Source of the DNA: Zychaea mexicana
Lineage: Eukaryota > Mucoromycota > Mucoromycetes > Mucorales > Lichtheimiaceae
Direction of reading: 5' to 3'
Assembly: GCF_025766255.1 (NCBI RefSeq)
Contig: NW_026516788.1
Coordinates: forward strand, 1-64,000
Length of the DNA stretch: 64,000 nucleotides
Shown piece after piece: positions 10,298-22,256 of the stretch. The notes under the pieces are model-generated. The model had not been told where the DNA came from and ran no database searches. It worked only from the letters and a program-made list of their open reading frames with translations. Made by a program: the position numbers and the translations under genes. Position 1 is the stretch's first letter, and every line of letters begins with the position of its first letter.

Positions 10298-13200
10298 ATG
10301 TCAAATTGGAACCGACAAAGAACCGACGACGGTAGTCTTGATTTGAACACAATGAATCCCAGGCATGGTAAACCTTCAAGACCACACACACACGCCTATA
10401 TATAATATACAAAAGCGACCCTTTTTTGATTATATTATATATATCACCCTTTTTTCCTTTTGCGCTCTTCTTCTTTTCTTCTTCGTCTCTTTCTCCTTTA
10501 TATATGCACGAATTTCATGTTGATCCGAATATCTTTTTTTCTGATGGATATATAACACACAAATAGGCGACGGGTTTGAAGAAGACGAACTACAGCTTTT
10601 AGCACATCCACCTTCGATAAGACGTCCTTCTCTTATGCCCCAATACTCTTTTTCATCCTATGAAGCCCCACATCCACCACAAATGTACGATACGAACGAG
10701 TCGACCGAGATGCTCGCCAAACCATACTCTGACAAGGAGGCCGGTGGTGCCGGTGGTGGTGATTGGAGTCACCTACCTACACATCGGGGCACTATCAAAC
10801 GACAAGTATCCAAACGTAGCCGGCAACGACGACGACCGCGGATGCCAGACCTGATGTTCTGGCGAAGGCGAAACACAGCGGATCAATCCCCTCGAACAAT
10901 ATATTTAAACGAACCCGCACGAAACGGAGAGCAAAAGTTTATCGGCAATCGTGTATCCACGGCCAAATACAACCTAGTCACCTTTCTATTCATCTTCCTC
11001 TACGTCGAATTCAGTAAAGCCGCCAACATCTTTTTCTTATTCATTTCATGTATTCAGGTACGTTGGAGCGTTATCGCAAAGAAACAAGGTGCAACTTGAC
11101 TAATATACACGAATGTAACAGCAAATCCCCGACGTATCACCCACCTCTCGATATACCACGCTCGTACCACTCATCATCGTTTTGCTCATCACTGCGGTCA
11201 AGGAGATCATCGAAGATTATGTAAATAAGCCAGACCGCAATAAGAAAAATCACAAGCCGATTCGAAAAAATAATTGGTGATACTAAAAACAGTTAACTCT
11301 ACCTCGTTATGATTTTCTCACAGGGTGTTCATAAATCAGATCGCGAACTGAACGCTCGTAAATGTAAAATCCTGGAAGGATCACAATTTGTAGACAAGCG
11401 CTGGCGAGACGTCAAAGTGGGAGACATCTGTCGGATCGAAAGTTCAGAGTTCTTTCCGGCCGACTTGGTTATTCTGAGCAGTTCGGAGCCAGAAGGTCTC
11501 TGCTATATCGAGACAAGTAATTTGGATGGGTAAATAATTATATTTTTTATACTGCTCGTGGCTTTGGGATATGAAAGATGTATGTCGAGGGTAGCAGAGC
11601 TCGAGGACAGCGTGGAAATTAGCAGTTCTAACCTTTGCTGATAACATACTTTAGTGAAGTGAACTTGAAAATTAAGCAAGCCTTACCAGAAACTGCCAAA
11701 TTTATTTCACCAGCCGACGTAGCTCGGATCCAGGGCTACATCACATCCGAACAGCCAAACAACAGATTATACAATTATGACGGTACACTTACATTGCAAA
11801 CCGACGGAAGGAGTCAGGATTATCCGTTGGATCCGAACAAGGTGCTTTTACGCGGTGCTCAATTACGGAATACGAGCTGGGTCTATGCCATTGTTGTGTT
11901 TACGGGTCATGAAACCAAGCTCATGCTCAACTCCAGGTAAAATATAAATAAACAGCATTCGGGGACATGCTCCTGGTAGATTTATTGCTTCTAATCACTT
12001 TCAAAATAATGAACCCGGATAGTAAAAAGCCTACGAAAGCCTCTAATGTAACACACATCACGAACCGCAATATTTGGTATTTGTTTACGATGCTTGTTAT
12101 TATGAGTATCATGTGTTCGGTCGGATACCTTGCTTTATCGGTAAATATTGGAATTTGGCAAAAAAAAAGGGGTTGGTGGAGGAGGAGAAGTGTGTATGTA
12201 GAAGGGAGGTTGGCTAATCGATCGTATTATGAGCCTAGATGCGAGATTTCGATCAACTTGGATATCTTGCGCTCTCCGCTTCAGAACGTGGCCGTGAATT
12301 TGGCTTTAATATCTTGACGTTCATGATCTTGTTCAACAGTTTTATTCCAATTAGGTTAGTAGAAAATTGCAAACATACAAGAGGTGATATGACAAAGCTA
12401 ATTAAGGGGGTGATGGATTACGTCAGTTTAATGGTTACCATGGAAATCGTCAAGGTTGTCCAGGCAACACTCATCGGAAATGACCTTGATATCTACTATG
12501 ACAAAACCGACATGCCAGCAGTTGCAAGGAGCAGTGGCTTGATTGAGGAACTGGGACAGGTAGAATATGTGTTTTCCGACAAGACAGGAACGTTGACATG
12601 TAACCAAATGGAGTTTCGTGAATGCTCCATTGCTGGATTGTCCTACGCGACCAAAGCCGATCCTGATCGACAGCCAAAGTCCGACAATGACAGCGCTGGC
12701 CAATACTCATTCCGACAGCTCGAAAGCCATCTCACGACATCAATGCATGCGAACGTGATCCACGAATTTCTTTCTGCGTTAATGACGTGTCAAACAGTGA
12801 TACCAGAAACAAGTGAGGAAACAGGCGAGATTGTCTACCAAGCATCATCTCCAGATGAAGGAGCACTCGTGACGGGCGCGCGCGATGTTTTTAAATACAA
12901 CTTTTATGCACGACGACCACATTCGATCAACTGCAAAATCAACGAGCAAGACGTCGAATACCAGATTTTAAACGTGTGTGAATTCAACTCGACGCGAAAG
13001 CGCATGTCAGTAATTATCCGCGAACCCAATGGTAAAGTTAAACTCTATTGCAAGGGAGCAGATACGGTGATTTTAGAACGTCTGGGAAAGAACAACACCT
13101 TTGTCGACGCCACACTGCATCATCTCGAGGAATTTGCTTCAGAGGGTCTCCGTACACTCTGTTACGCCATGAGGGAAATTCCAGAGGAAGAGTATGCGCG

Positions 13201-15171
13201 CTGGGTGCAGATTTACGATAAAGCAGCAACAACGTTGACGAATCGTGCAGAGGAACTCGACAAGGCAGCAGAGGTGATCGAAAAGGACATGTTCTTGCTC
13301 GGTGCTACGGCTATTGAGGACAAGCTGCAGGATGGCGTACCCGACACGATCCACACGCTGCATGAAGCCAACATCAAAGTTTGGGTGCTTACGGGTGATC
13401 GACAGGAGACGGCCATCAACATCGGCTACAGCTGTAAACTTTTGACAGAGGAGATGGATTTGATCATATGTAACGCTGAAAACCATGAAGCTACCCGAGA
13501 GTTTTTGGAGAAGAAACTTGCGGATGCCCAAACGCAAGAATCTTCAGGAAGCACTGAGGTAACTAATCTGTGCGATACCATCTGTCTAATTTGAAAGTAT
13601 TCAGCTAATCAAGAACGGTTACATATTTCCAGCCTCTTGCTCTTGTCATTGAAGGAAAATCACTGACATTTGCACTAGAAAAGGACCTTGAAAAGACATT
13701 TTACGAACTAGCAATCAAATGCAAGGCCGTAGTATGCTGTCGTGTATCCCCACTTCAAAAGGCTCTGGTCGTCAAGTTGGTAAAAAAGTTTTCGAAATCG
13801 ATCTTGCTTGCAATTGGCGACGGCGCAAACGACGTTTCCATGATTCAAGCAGCACACGTTGGTGTGGGCATCAGTGGCGTCGAAGGTTTACAGGCAGCGC
13901 GAAGTGCAGATTTCAGTATCGCCCAATTTCGCTTTTTGCGCAAGTTACTGCTGGTTCACGGATCTTGGGCTTACCAGCGTCTGAGCAAGATGATCTTTTA
14001 CTACTTTTACAAAAATGTCGCATTGTATCTCACACAATTTTGGGTAAGATATTCTTTTTTTTTTCGACATGTTCTGCTTTCACGATATATCCCAACTGAA
14101 CTTGTGCGTAAATCCCCGATAAGTATACCATATTCAACGGATTTTCTGGGCAAACACTCTACGAATCTTGGACCATGTCTTGCTTCAACGTTATTTTCAC
14201 TATTCTACCGCCTATGGTGATTGGTATTTTTGATCAGTTTGCAGCAGCACGGTTGCTCGACAAATATCCTCAAATGTATATGCTTGGCCAAAGCAACGAA
14301 TTCTTTAACCAAAAGCGATTTTGGGGCTGGATTCTAAATGCCGTATATCATTCTGCTGTAAGTTACTACAAATAGCTTACTGTTTTGAAAAAAAAACGCC
14401 TTAGCTAATTAAAGAGTGGATGCTTCATGTTAGTTATTATTCTTTATTGGTATGGCAGCATTCATGAATGATGCCGACTTTGAGAATGGATGGACAGGAG
14501 GTCACTGGTGGGTCGGTACAACCATTTTTTCGGCTACACTTGCGACTATCTTGTACAAGGGAGCGCTTATTACAGAGTAAGTTGTCTTGACTGTAAAGGA
14601 AAGAAATGGATGGACTACGACAGTCATTGATCAAATACTTTATTTTTCTATTAGCATGTGGACAAAGTATGCTATGATTGCCATTCTGGGATCATTAGTG
14701 ATCTGGTTTGTCTTCTTACCGTTTGTTGCTTATGTGGGCCCCATGCTTCCATGGGGCATTTTCCTCGAGTACGTGGGTATCGTGCCTCGTCTATATGGCA
14801 ATGTCAATTACTGGCTGTTTGTCATTCTAGTCCCTTTCGTATGCATTTTGCGCGACTACCTATGGAAATAGTAAGTATCATGATCAAATGAAGGCTAGCA
14901 AAGTTCACCTTACAAATTTCTCTCTTGCCTTTTGCCACTTAGCTATAAACGCATGTATCGAACTCGAAGCTATCATTACATTCAAGAAATTCAGAAACTC
15001 AATTTGCCTGATTATCGACCACGTATGGATCGATTCCGACAAGCTGTCAACAAGGTTCGCAAGATCCAGCGTCTCAAGCAATCTCGAGGTTACGCATTCT
15101 CTCAAAGCGATACAGACCAGGGTAAAATCATTAGAATGTACGATACAACCCAACAAAAACCCACGGGTTAA
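10298..15171 (+). CDS. DRS2: P4-ATPase aminophospholipid flippase, Drs2 type
   Basis: Thirteen exons: 10298-10367, 10567-11057, 11122-11220, 11324-11529, 11655-11936, 12023-12140, 12239-12354, 12427-13558, 13633-14043, 14124-14357, 14434-14576, 14655-14870, 14943-15171. They give 1248 aa with all phases closing. The family flips phosphatidylserine and phosphatidylethanolamine to the cytosolic leaflet of trans-Golgi membranes, together with a Cdc50 subunit. Visible are [12 protein letters not shown], the P4-specific FIPIS-L motif, the phosphorylated Asp in DKTGTLT (about residue 512), SSPDEGALV and KGADTV in the nucleotide domain, and GDGANDV. Ten helices follow the usual plan. The C-tail has [12 protein letters not shown], matching the Drs2 regulatory motif that contacts the ArfGEF in yeast. 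The actuator motif reads DGEV (residues 288-291) instead of DGET. The first exon and its 199-nt intron are the least certain part; an ATG at 10635 is an alternative start. Confidence 0.93.
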
Positions 15172-16826
15172 AAGAAAAATCATATACTCCATCACCCCTT
15201 CTCTATATTGCGTGTCCATCTTTTATCTCTCTTTTTCATCCTTTATCTATCATCCCGTGACTATATACATTATATATTCTTTCCTCTCTTCCCTCCCTCT
15301 CTTATCCTTCTTTTCTGACAAGAAAAAACTGTATATTCTTCATTCTTTCCATCATTTCTTTTATTCTTGTAAAAAAAAAGAGCTTGACGATTACAACCAT
15401 AACATGCAGACAAAAAAACTGTGGTATATCGGAAATGTTTTAGCTTGTCGCTTTCTTTGTGCATAATTACCTTCTGAGCAGAAATTTTTGAGCAGAATTT
15501 AACATTCGCCTGTGCATATCATAGGATGGCCTGTAATGCCACAATATTACCCGCCCATCCTCCTCGTCCTATTCTCTATCTTTTGGCTGGTTCGATCTCT
15601 CCCTGTAACAACATGATTCTACTGGATGTAAATTGTGCGAGATAAACCTCTTTGTCAGGACAGGCTTGAATCCATAGCGTTTACACTTTTACACATTAAT
15701 ATTCAGCACATCTATCGTCCCTGCCAGAAAAATGTGTGGATAATACTGTACATGTTAGTCCTCGCTCGTAACGAGTATATGATTCACCGGAGAATAATAA
15801 GCATTGATTGTGTAACTTTTTCGGTGCAGCCGACGGCTATTTAAGGTAATCATGATACCATTTCAGTATCACATCACTTCTCAGTTGCGCAGTCGAAAGG
15901 GAAGATCACATTCTGAAGTTTCTAGGACAACGCATCTATTTAAAACCTGCTGCTTTAAAGTGTAAATGTGCCAGTAATATGACGGTGAAGAGTAACCATG
16001 CCAACAAACTCTCCTTCCCGTCATATCTGTTTTCAATAAGAGGTACGAACAAAACGACAAATTCTTTGTTTCTATGTCAACCGAGAAATCCTCTTTGCAG
16101 TTCGAAAGTGATACAAATTAAGTGTAATCACTCTATATAGCATAACCGCTTTTTTCTAGTTTTTCCTTTGAGGACTTGATAATATTCTTATAACTGGGAG
16201 TGTAATATCACACAACGCAACTCTAATCTTGTTGTTTATTTTCCCTGCTGGTAAACTTACTTATTGGATCCTGACGGTACACTTCTTCAGTTTATATTTT
16301 GCCATTCGTAGTTGTGAACCACTATGAAGCTGAGCTCAAGTTAAATATACATTGGCTGGGACTTGCGGGTATATCCTGAGAATCAAAAGCTGCTTTAATG
16401 CAAAAAATAGCGGAGCGGACCGGCTCTACACAGAGTTTGATTTTGATTGGCTACTTATCACTGTTACTCATCGTTGCTTTAATGTGGAAAAGACTGATGC
16501 TTTTGCATATACGAAACGCAGCATTTGACTAGACTAAAGACACATCTGTTGCATAGCAACTGTGTCTGCTACCATGGGAAACAAACAAACAGACGAATGG
16601 GAAAAAGAAAAGATGGGAATGGTCTTTTGCTTCTGCTCTTGGTCACAGGTGCAATTGAAGTACAAGAATAGCGCAAGAGAGGCAGACTACCAGACTGGAG
16701 TGATGATCATCAAAATCGGAGGAGGAAACAATTTGGATCAGTTCCTTTCTCTCTCTCTTTCTTTTTCTTTTTTTCTAAAACAGAAAATTTTCACCAAAAC
16801 CACATCTTTAGTTCTTTTATCTTTTT
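15172..16826. other. Intergenic between DRS2 and the arrestin gene
   Basis: A pyrimidine-rich DRS2 3' region (15180-15370) is followed by AT-rich sequence. A pyrimidine tract at about 16740-16780 precedes the next start codon. An open frame at 16562-16888 has no family resemblance and overlaps the arrestin start, so I take it as leader sequence. Confidence 0.45.
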
Positions 16827-18974
16827 ATGACGAAGAAAGGGGTTTTTTTGGGCCTTGGTCGAAACAACGTACTCAGCGTCGTTCTTGATGAGCCCCTTTT
16901 GTACCTCGGAAAGAGCACTGGAACCAGGATCATTCGTGGCGAGGTTATTGTCAACTTCGCCAAGGACACAACTATTCAGGGCCCCATCGAGGTTGTGTTT
17001 CAGGGCATACAGACATATTACCCATGGCGAGGTAAACTTCTTCCCATTTCTTTCCTTCACTATCACTATCTCGGGCAGCCTGAGAGATCGTCAATATCTA
17101 ACATGCAGCTCTATGCTTTTGTTCAATGCGTACTTTATGTTCATTTTTTTCTTGCAACAGAGATTATGAATGGCCGTGCACTGGGCAAGCCCATCGAGAC
17201 CAAGCTTCATGTCACCGAGCTATCACTTTTGCCACCCAATTCAAAAGGCATCATGCCTGCAGGCATTCAGCGGTTCCCCTTTGAGTTTCCCGTACCTGGG
17301 TCGCTTCCCAGCACATTTTCCATACCTGACCGTCTTGATATTGTGTACAAGCTCACAGCAACATTACGCAAATCTACTGAGGATACGCCTTTGACAACAT
17401 CATTCCTCGACCGGTTCAATAACAAGAAGCAAAAAATGGTTGCCACGGCCAAAGTACGACTTGTCAGAGCGATCGAACCTGCACCGCCAAGCCTTCCACC
17501 TACTATCGCCGTCGAAGCTGCAAACAGCGGTGAGATCACTGAAGAGCCTCGACATCCGAGTGATGATGCAGTAGTGGAAGAGTCGGCTGCAGCAGACCAT
17601 TCAGCAACAGCTATGGCCGTCGATGAATCCTCAGTACCCAATGGCCGTAATAACGAACATCGACAGCATAATCATCGAAGAACGAGTCTTGATCGCTTCT
17701 ACGGTATTGGACAAGCCGGACCGCTGGATGGCAGCCAACTCCATCTTGGTTTAGATCTTGATGAGCAGCACGATCATCTTGCGCAGTCGTTCGCAGGACG
17801 TACAGTGGAAGACTGGTACCAGCCCACCCAGAATGGCCTCCGCTATCGCCTCAGCATTGATCGCACAGCCATTGCTATTGGTACCCGGGTTACTGTTGGA
17901 GTACTGCTTGAGCCGACTTTGGAAAACATCACCATCCGATCCATTGTAACGCGCATTCAAGAACGACGTGAATTCTGCATGAAAACCCCGGGTGACCATG
18001 CGAGTGCCATTAACGGTGAGCCCGAGACACGCAATGCCGTTGAAACCATCAACGTCCTGCTCAAATGGGCGTATGGACACCCTACCCAACACGACGAAAA
18101 CAGCAGCTGCGTAAACTCCTTGGTAGATATAGATGAACCCATGGAGCAACAACAACAACAACAAAAAAAAATCAAGCAACAACAGCAGCAACAAGGACAA
18201 ACGCCCATATTGAGTCGACATTATCGTCATCATCGCCGGAACTGGTCGACATTGGAAGACAATAACACGGCGAGACGAAACGTCCAACTGTTCCGACAAA
18301 AAGTGGAACAAGAGCGAGGTGAACCACTAATAGACTACTGTGACAGCAGCCCTGAATCGATTGAAACGGGTGTCGATCATGCAAACCCATTAACAGGCGA
18401 GTTACTGAACCTGAAAACGCTGGACCAACCGCTCCAAGTTGGCGAATACCTTGAAGGCCGCTTTATCATGCCAATTCCTACCTGCAGCCATCTGTTACGA
18501 CCGACCATGTCCCATGAAAGTATTACGATCCGCCACTGGCTGCATCTGATAGTAGCCTATGAATGTAATGGTAAAATGCATGAAGTCACACTCACAACAC
18601 CTGTACGCATGATGGACTGTCGTCTCGTATCCGAAGACGAAGGGCAAACGATCTTGCCGCCACCTCCTTCGTATGAAACAATTGATGCTGGCAAGACTGC
18701 ATTGTCGACTAACAATACCGAGTTTTGGATTCAACGGTCACCAATCACCCAGGAATCGTTTTGGGGCCGGTGTAATAACTGTCCCTGTCTCAACGAGCAT
18801 ACCGACAAAGAAAACAATGGTCACAATAGGAGACCTTCGGCTTCCTTGTTGGAAAAGCAACAGCGTGATGTTAAAAAGAAGACTACAGCATCGAATAGCT
18901 TCTCACGCAATAGATTGTCGTTGCACCGATTATCAGGCAATTGGGGCGGGCCCCCGGCTTATTCTGAAAACTGA
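16827..18974 (+). CDS. Alpha-arrestin (ART-like) ubiquitin-ligase adaptor
   Basis: Two exons, 16827-17031 and 17161-18974, give 672 aa. The N-terminal arrestin domain starts with NVLSVVLDEPLLYLG and includes RGEVIVNF and YKLTATL. The C-terminal arrestin half contains NGLRYRLSIDRTAIAIGTRV and HWLHLIVAYECNGK. Near the C-terminus are two PPxY motifs, PPPSYE and PPAYSE, that bind WW domains of Rsp5/Nedd4-type ligases. Fungal ART proteins use them to direct ubiquitination and endocytosis of plasma-membrane transporters. A disordered Glu/Ser insert and a Q/K-rich run (codons near 18140-18200) split the two halves. The 129-nt intron is an exact multiple of three and open in frame, so retention would add 43 residues. 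I infer cytosolic or membrane-peripheral location. The exact ART paralogue cannot be told. Confidence 0.88.
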   Translation: MTKKGVFLGLGRNNVLSVVLDEPLLYLGKSTGTRIIRGEVIVNFAKDTTIQGPIEVVFQGIQTYYPWRGKLLPISFLHYHYLGQPERSSISNMQLYAFVQCVLYVHFFLATEIMNGRALGKPIETKLHVTELSLLPPNSKGIMPAGIQRFPFEFPVPGSLPSTFSIPDRLDIVYKLTATLRKSTEDTPLTTSFLDRFNNKKQKMVATAKVRLVRAIEPAPPSLPPTIAVEAANSGEITEEPRHPSDDAVVEESAAADHSATAMAVDESSVPNGRNNEHRQHNHRRTSLDRFYGIGQAGPLDGSQLHLGLDLDEQHDHLAQSFAGRTVEDWYQPTQNGLRYRLSIDRTAIAIGTRVTVGVLLEPTLENITIRSIVTRIQERREFCMKTPGDHASAINGEPETRNAVETINVLLKWAYGHPTQHDENSSCVNSLVDIDEPMEQQQQQQKKIKQQQQQQGQTPILSRHYRHHRRNWSTLEDNNTARRNVQLFRQKVEQERGEPLIDYCDSSPESIETGVDHANPLTGELLNLKTLDQPLQVGEYLEGRFIMPIPTCSHLLRPTMSHESITIRHWLHLIVAYECNGKMHEVTLTTPVRMMDCRLVSEDEGQTILPPPPSYETIDAGKTALSTNNTEFWIQRSPITQESFWGRCNNCPCLNEHTDKENNGHNRRPSASLLEKQQRDVKKKTTASNSFSRNRLSLHRLSGNWGGPPAYSEN

Positions 18975-19581
18975 AAACCACCACCTGATGTTTATTCTTT
19001 ACATTTGTATTCCTTTGGTTCATTTTTGCTTTTTGTTTATTAATAAAGTACCTTTAAATATGATATAGTTTAACAGTATGTGTTGTCATATAGGTTGACA
19101 GTTTAAAAAACCGCATTTTACAATGTCTCTAGTCGACTTACTTATGAACAGCAGTAGGAGCAATGTGACGAACGAATTGGTATATGTATTATATAAGCTT
19201 GAGCAGTCTATTTCTGTAGCTTGGAAAGTCAAGGCGCATCTCATAATAAGCGCACTATGATGCTGATGTAGTTAAGAAGAGTCTGTGTGACAACGGTCAA
19301 CCAACCGATGCCTTACTTTCCGCCTGCGTTAATCTTGAGAGTTTAGTGTTTCGCTATTAATTCAAGTTGAAATAATACGTTCAGTGTGGTGTTTGTTGAG
19401 AAAGAAATCAAAACTTTGTAAATAGAGGAAAATTGGCCAAGCTAGAAATGCATGAACAAGACCAAGAATCCCAGGCGATGCAACTACAAAGCACGAGAAC
19501 CTGTCAAAGGTCCGATCTGCAAAAATGGCCCGATATGATAAGAGATTTCATCATGCCTGCCGTATGCGCGGGGGTAGCAAC
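18975..19581. other. Intergenic; probable poly(A) signal
   Basis: AATAAA at about 19042-19047, 70 nt after the arrestin stop, is a plausible polyadenylation signal. The rest is AT-rich without a recognised gene. In-frame upstream ATGs for the next gene occur at 19525 and 19564. Confidence 0.45.
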
Positions 19582-20998
19582 ATGCTTTTGACTCGTCTCC
19601 AGTTCGCACGCACTTCTTTTTCCTCTGTGCCTCATCACTACAGAACTACAATTCTTCGCACCATGGCAACCATGAAAGCAGTCGTTGTTGAACAGCCCGG
19701 TGCTCCTGACAAGTTGGTTTACAAGGACATTCCTCGTCCACAGGCCAATGAAAACACGGTTGTCATTAAGAACCACGCTATCGGTAAGAAGCGATCGATC
19801 TCACGTTGCTTATAAATCAACCGCATGTTATTAATTTCCACCAGTGATCATCTGAATTAGGTATCAACTACATTGATACTTATCATCGAAGCGGTCTTTA
19901 TGCTCTTCCTTTGCCTTTTGTTGTGGGCCGCGAGAGGTAAAAGGACGCGTCGTTAATATGTGTGTTCCCATATGTGTTTTAAAGGCTATATTGTTTCTTT
20001 TCGAATATAGTGCTGGCGAAATTACAGAAGTTGGCTCTGGCGTTAATGATTTCAAAGTTGGTGATCGCGTCGTATACGTTGGTGGCGAGACTTATTCAGA
20101 GTACACCGAGGCCAAGCTTGCGAGCATCGAAAAAATCACTAGTGATGTGTCGTTCGAGACGGCTGCTGCCGTAGGTCTTCAAGGACTGACTGCGCTAACG
20201 CTTGTTCGTCATTGCTATCCAGTCCAAAAAGGAGGTAAAAAAATTGCTTGTTTTATTGTTATGTGGGTGAAAAGGACACGAACTCTGTTATAAATGCAGT
20301 AACAAATCTTAAAAAAACAAAATCCTAGATAACATACTTGTACATGCGGCAAGTGGTGGTGTCGGCCTTTTGTTATGTCAACTCGGTCGATATTTGGGTG
20401 CTACTGTGATTGGCACTGTTAGCACACCCGAAAAAGCTGCACTGGCGCGCGAGAATGGTGCTGACCATGTCATCATCTATACCAAAGAATCAGTCGTCGA
20501 CAAAGTGAACGAGATTACAAATGGGTTGGGTTGTCACGCTGTGCTGGACGGTGTTGGCAAGTCCACATGGGAAACGTCTTTGCAATGTACACGTCGCCTT
20601 GGAACCATGGTTTCATTTGGAAATGCATCTGGCGTGGTTCCCCCGGTATGTTATTACTCATTAAAAATATCTAAATCCCTATAAAATGTGTTATGAGAGA
20701 GTGTATTAATTATAGCAGGACCCGGTTGCTAACCCATCAAAATGTGTTTATCACATAAAAAAAGGTTTCTATTTCAATCCTGGCTCAAAAGAATCTAAAA
20801 CTGATGCGACCACAGGTGTTTGGATTCCTGGCCACGCGAGAAGAGTCAAAGAGATGGTGGGGTGAACTTTTTGACCTGCTTGCTAAGGATGTCATCAAGA
20901 CGAACATTTACAAGGTTTATGATTTGAAGGATGCCCAACAAGCCCACATTGATATCGAAAGCCGAAAAACTACCGGCAAACTTTTGCTTAAGCCATAG
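19582..20998 (+). CDS. ZTA1: NADPH:quinone oxidoreductase (zeta-crystallin/Zta1-like)
   Basis: Five exons, 19582-19783, 19861-19936, 20011-20234, 20329-20645 and 20765-20998, give 350 aa from the ATG chosen. The product is a medium-chain dehydrogenase/reductase without the zinc ligands. MKAVVVEQPG opens the GroES-like domain. The Rossmann motif is HAASGGVGLLLCQLG. The family ending is QAQHIDIESRKTTGKL-like. Zta1-type enzymes reduce quinones and enones with NADPH and can bind AU-rich RNA. Upstream of the conserved start (MATMKAV, ATG at 19663) the frame stays open with MLLTRLQFARTSFSS. That segment is basic, hydroxylated and free of acidic residues, like a mitochondrial presequence. Starting at 19663 gives a 323-aa cytosolic form, so dual targeting by alternative starts is plausible but unproven. 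Confidence 0.9.
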
Positions 20999-21319
20999 AT
21001 GACTTTAGCCGCGTTGTATCATATGAAAGGAAACTGCACATCAACAGTATGTATGCAAAATAAACCATTTCTAGGGAGTCTATTTTCTTAGATACATTAT
21101 ACACTTCATGAGAAGCACCATTCGCAACCACCGGTGCTCGAATTGATGCAAGATCATTATTATAGATAGCAATATTTGAGGGCCCAGTGGATGTTCATGG
21201 CAAACTACATTGTATGTTCATTGAGGAAAAGACAGAGAGCATGCAGATTACACCATTGTCATATCTATGAAAGGTTTCCTAGCAATGACCCTAGTTATGT
21301 CGTTGCATTACCATTTCCT
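20999..21319. other. Intergenic
   Basis: An AATAAA-like element about 60 nt after the ZTA1 stop could be the poly(A) signal. Nothing else was recognised before the inverted repeat. Confidence 0.45.
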
Positions 21320-21526
21320 ACTCTAGACTAGAGATGAAGACCTAAAGTAGATATGCTGTGATCTTCTAGTTCGGTGTTTATTGAGCGTAATGTCTGAGAA
21401 AAAGAAATAAAAGGAGGATGATGGTCTATCTGTATCACGTTGATCTTCTAAGCGACTGGAAAAAAGAAAGAGGGTAGAGGAGGGTGGGAGCATATCTACT
21501 TCAGGTCTTCTTCTCTAGTCTAGAGT
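21320..21526. repeat. 38-bp inverted repeat with a nearby third partial copy
   Basis: The arm at 21320-21357 and the arm at 21489-21526 are reverse complements with only two mismatches in 38 positions. They enclose about 131 bp of non-coding sequence. A third, shorter copy (GACCTGAAGGTAGATATGCT, starting near 21579) lies in direct orientation with the left arm. Just after the right arm, GACGGTC near 21535 and GACCGTC near 21566 form a further short inverted pair. The cluster borders the recombinase relic that follows and may be its terminal structure. Confidence 0.75.
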
Positions 21527-21619
21527 GGGAATTGACGGTCGATAAATCTCCCGCCAATCCCGAAAGACCGTCGATTCCGACCTGAAGGTAGATATGCTGA
21601 TACAGAGAAAAAACAAGGA

Positions 21620-22256
21620 ATGAAAAGAAAGAAAGAAATAACTACGTTGGAGGCGTCTCGACGATTGCACTTGTGACATTTGTCTGTGTCAGTCTTGTTC
21701 GTCGATAATGATCGTTGAGTACTGCGGAGGAAGAGAGCGAACGGAAGGTGTCGGGCGGATGTCAGTTGAAAGTCGTACAAAATTGCGGAGCCAGTTGCGG
21801 ATTGTTTGGATCTGAACAGGTACTTGTGGCCGGGTGCTGTCGACGAAGAGAACTTGAGAGGGTCGCGCCGTGCGAGCCAGAGAATGATCGCAAAGTGTGA
21901 TGAAAGCTTGGACGGGGCAAAGAGCAGGGCATTCCGTATGGGGACTGATCGTGATCCGCCTGACGATAGGGCCGCTCTTTCGGGTGTGAGATGACCAAAG
22001 TGAGTCGTATGTCCGTATTCGAGCATTGTTGCAGGACAATGCGGTGAAGATCCGAGGGCCAAAGCAGACCGGTTATCCCAAGGAGAAAGGCGGCCCGCTC
22101 GTTGGCTGTCTTGAGATTTTGAGGGCCTTGTGGATGTAATTCAATGATTTTGTGAAGTGTGGCAGATAAGGTGATAGAAGGACGGCCAATGGGCACCGGG
22201 GGACCGTCGTTAGCGAATTTTTTGAGGAGGCTTACAAACACTGCGATGAAGAACAA
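21620..22256 (-). pseudogene. Tyrosine recombinase relic (Crypton- or DIRS-like)
   Basis: The minus strand encodes, from 22256, NERAAFLLGITGLLWPSDL followed by HRIVLQQC and a charged HPKERP stretch. The similarity then passes to another frame, open to 21689, with ECPALCPVQAFITL, LFVDSTRPQVPVQIQTI and RNWLRNFV. This order is the catalytic core pattern of eukaryotic tyrosine recombinases: an R-containing LLRPSDL-like helix, a CPV turn, and a Q-T-I/W-L helix. The expected HxxR box and the Tyr-bearing tail are not found; the frame ends after SVRSL and an unrelated tail. The frameshift near 21990 and the missing C-terminus make it inactive. I cannot distinguish Crypton from DIRS/Ngaro, because no reverse transcriptase is visible. 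Confidence 0.6.
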
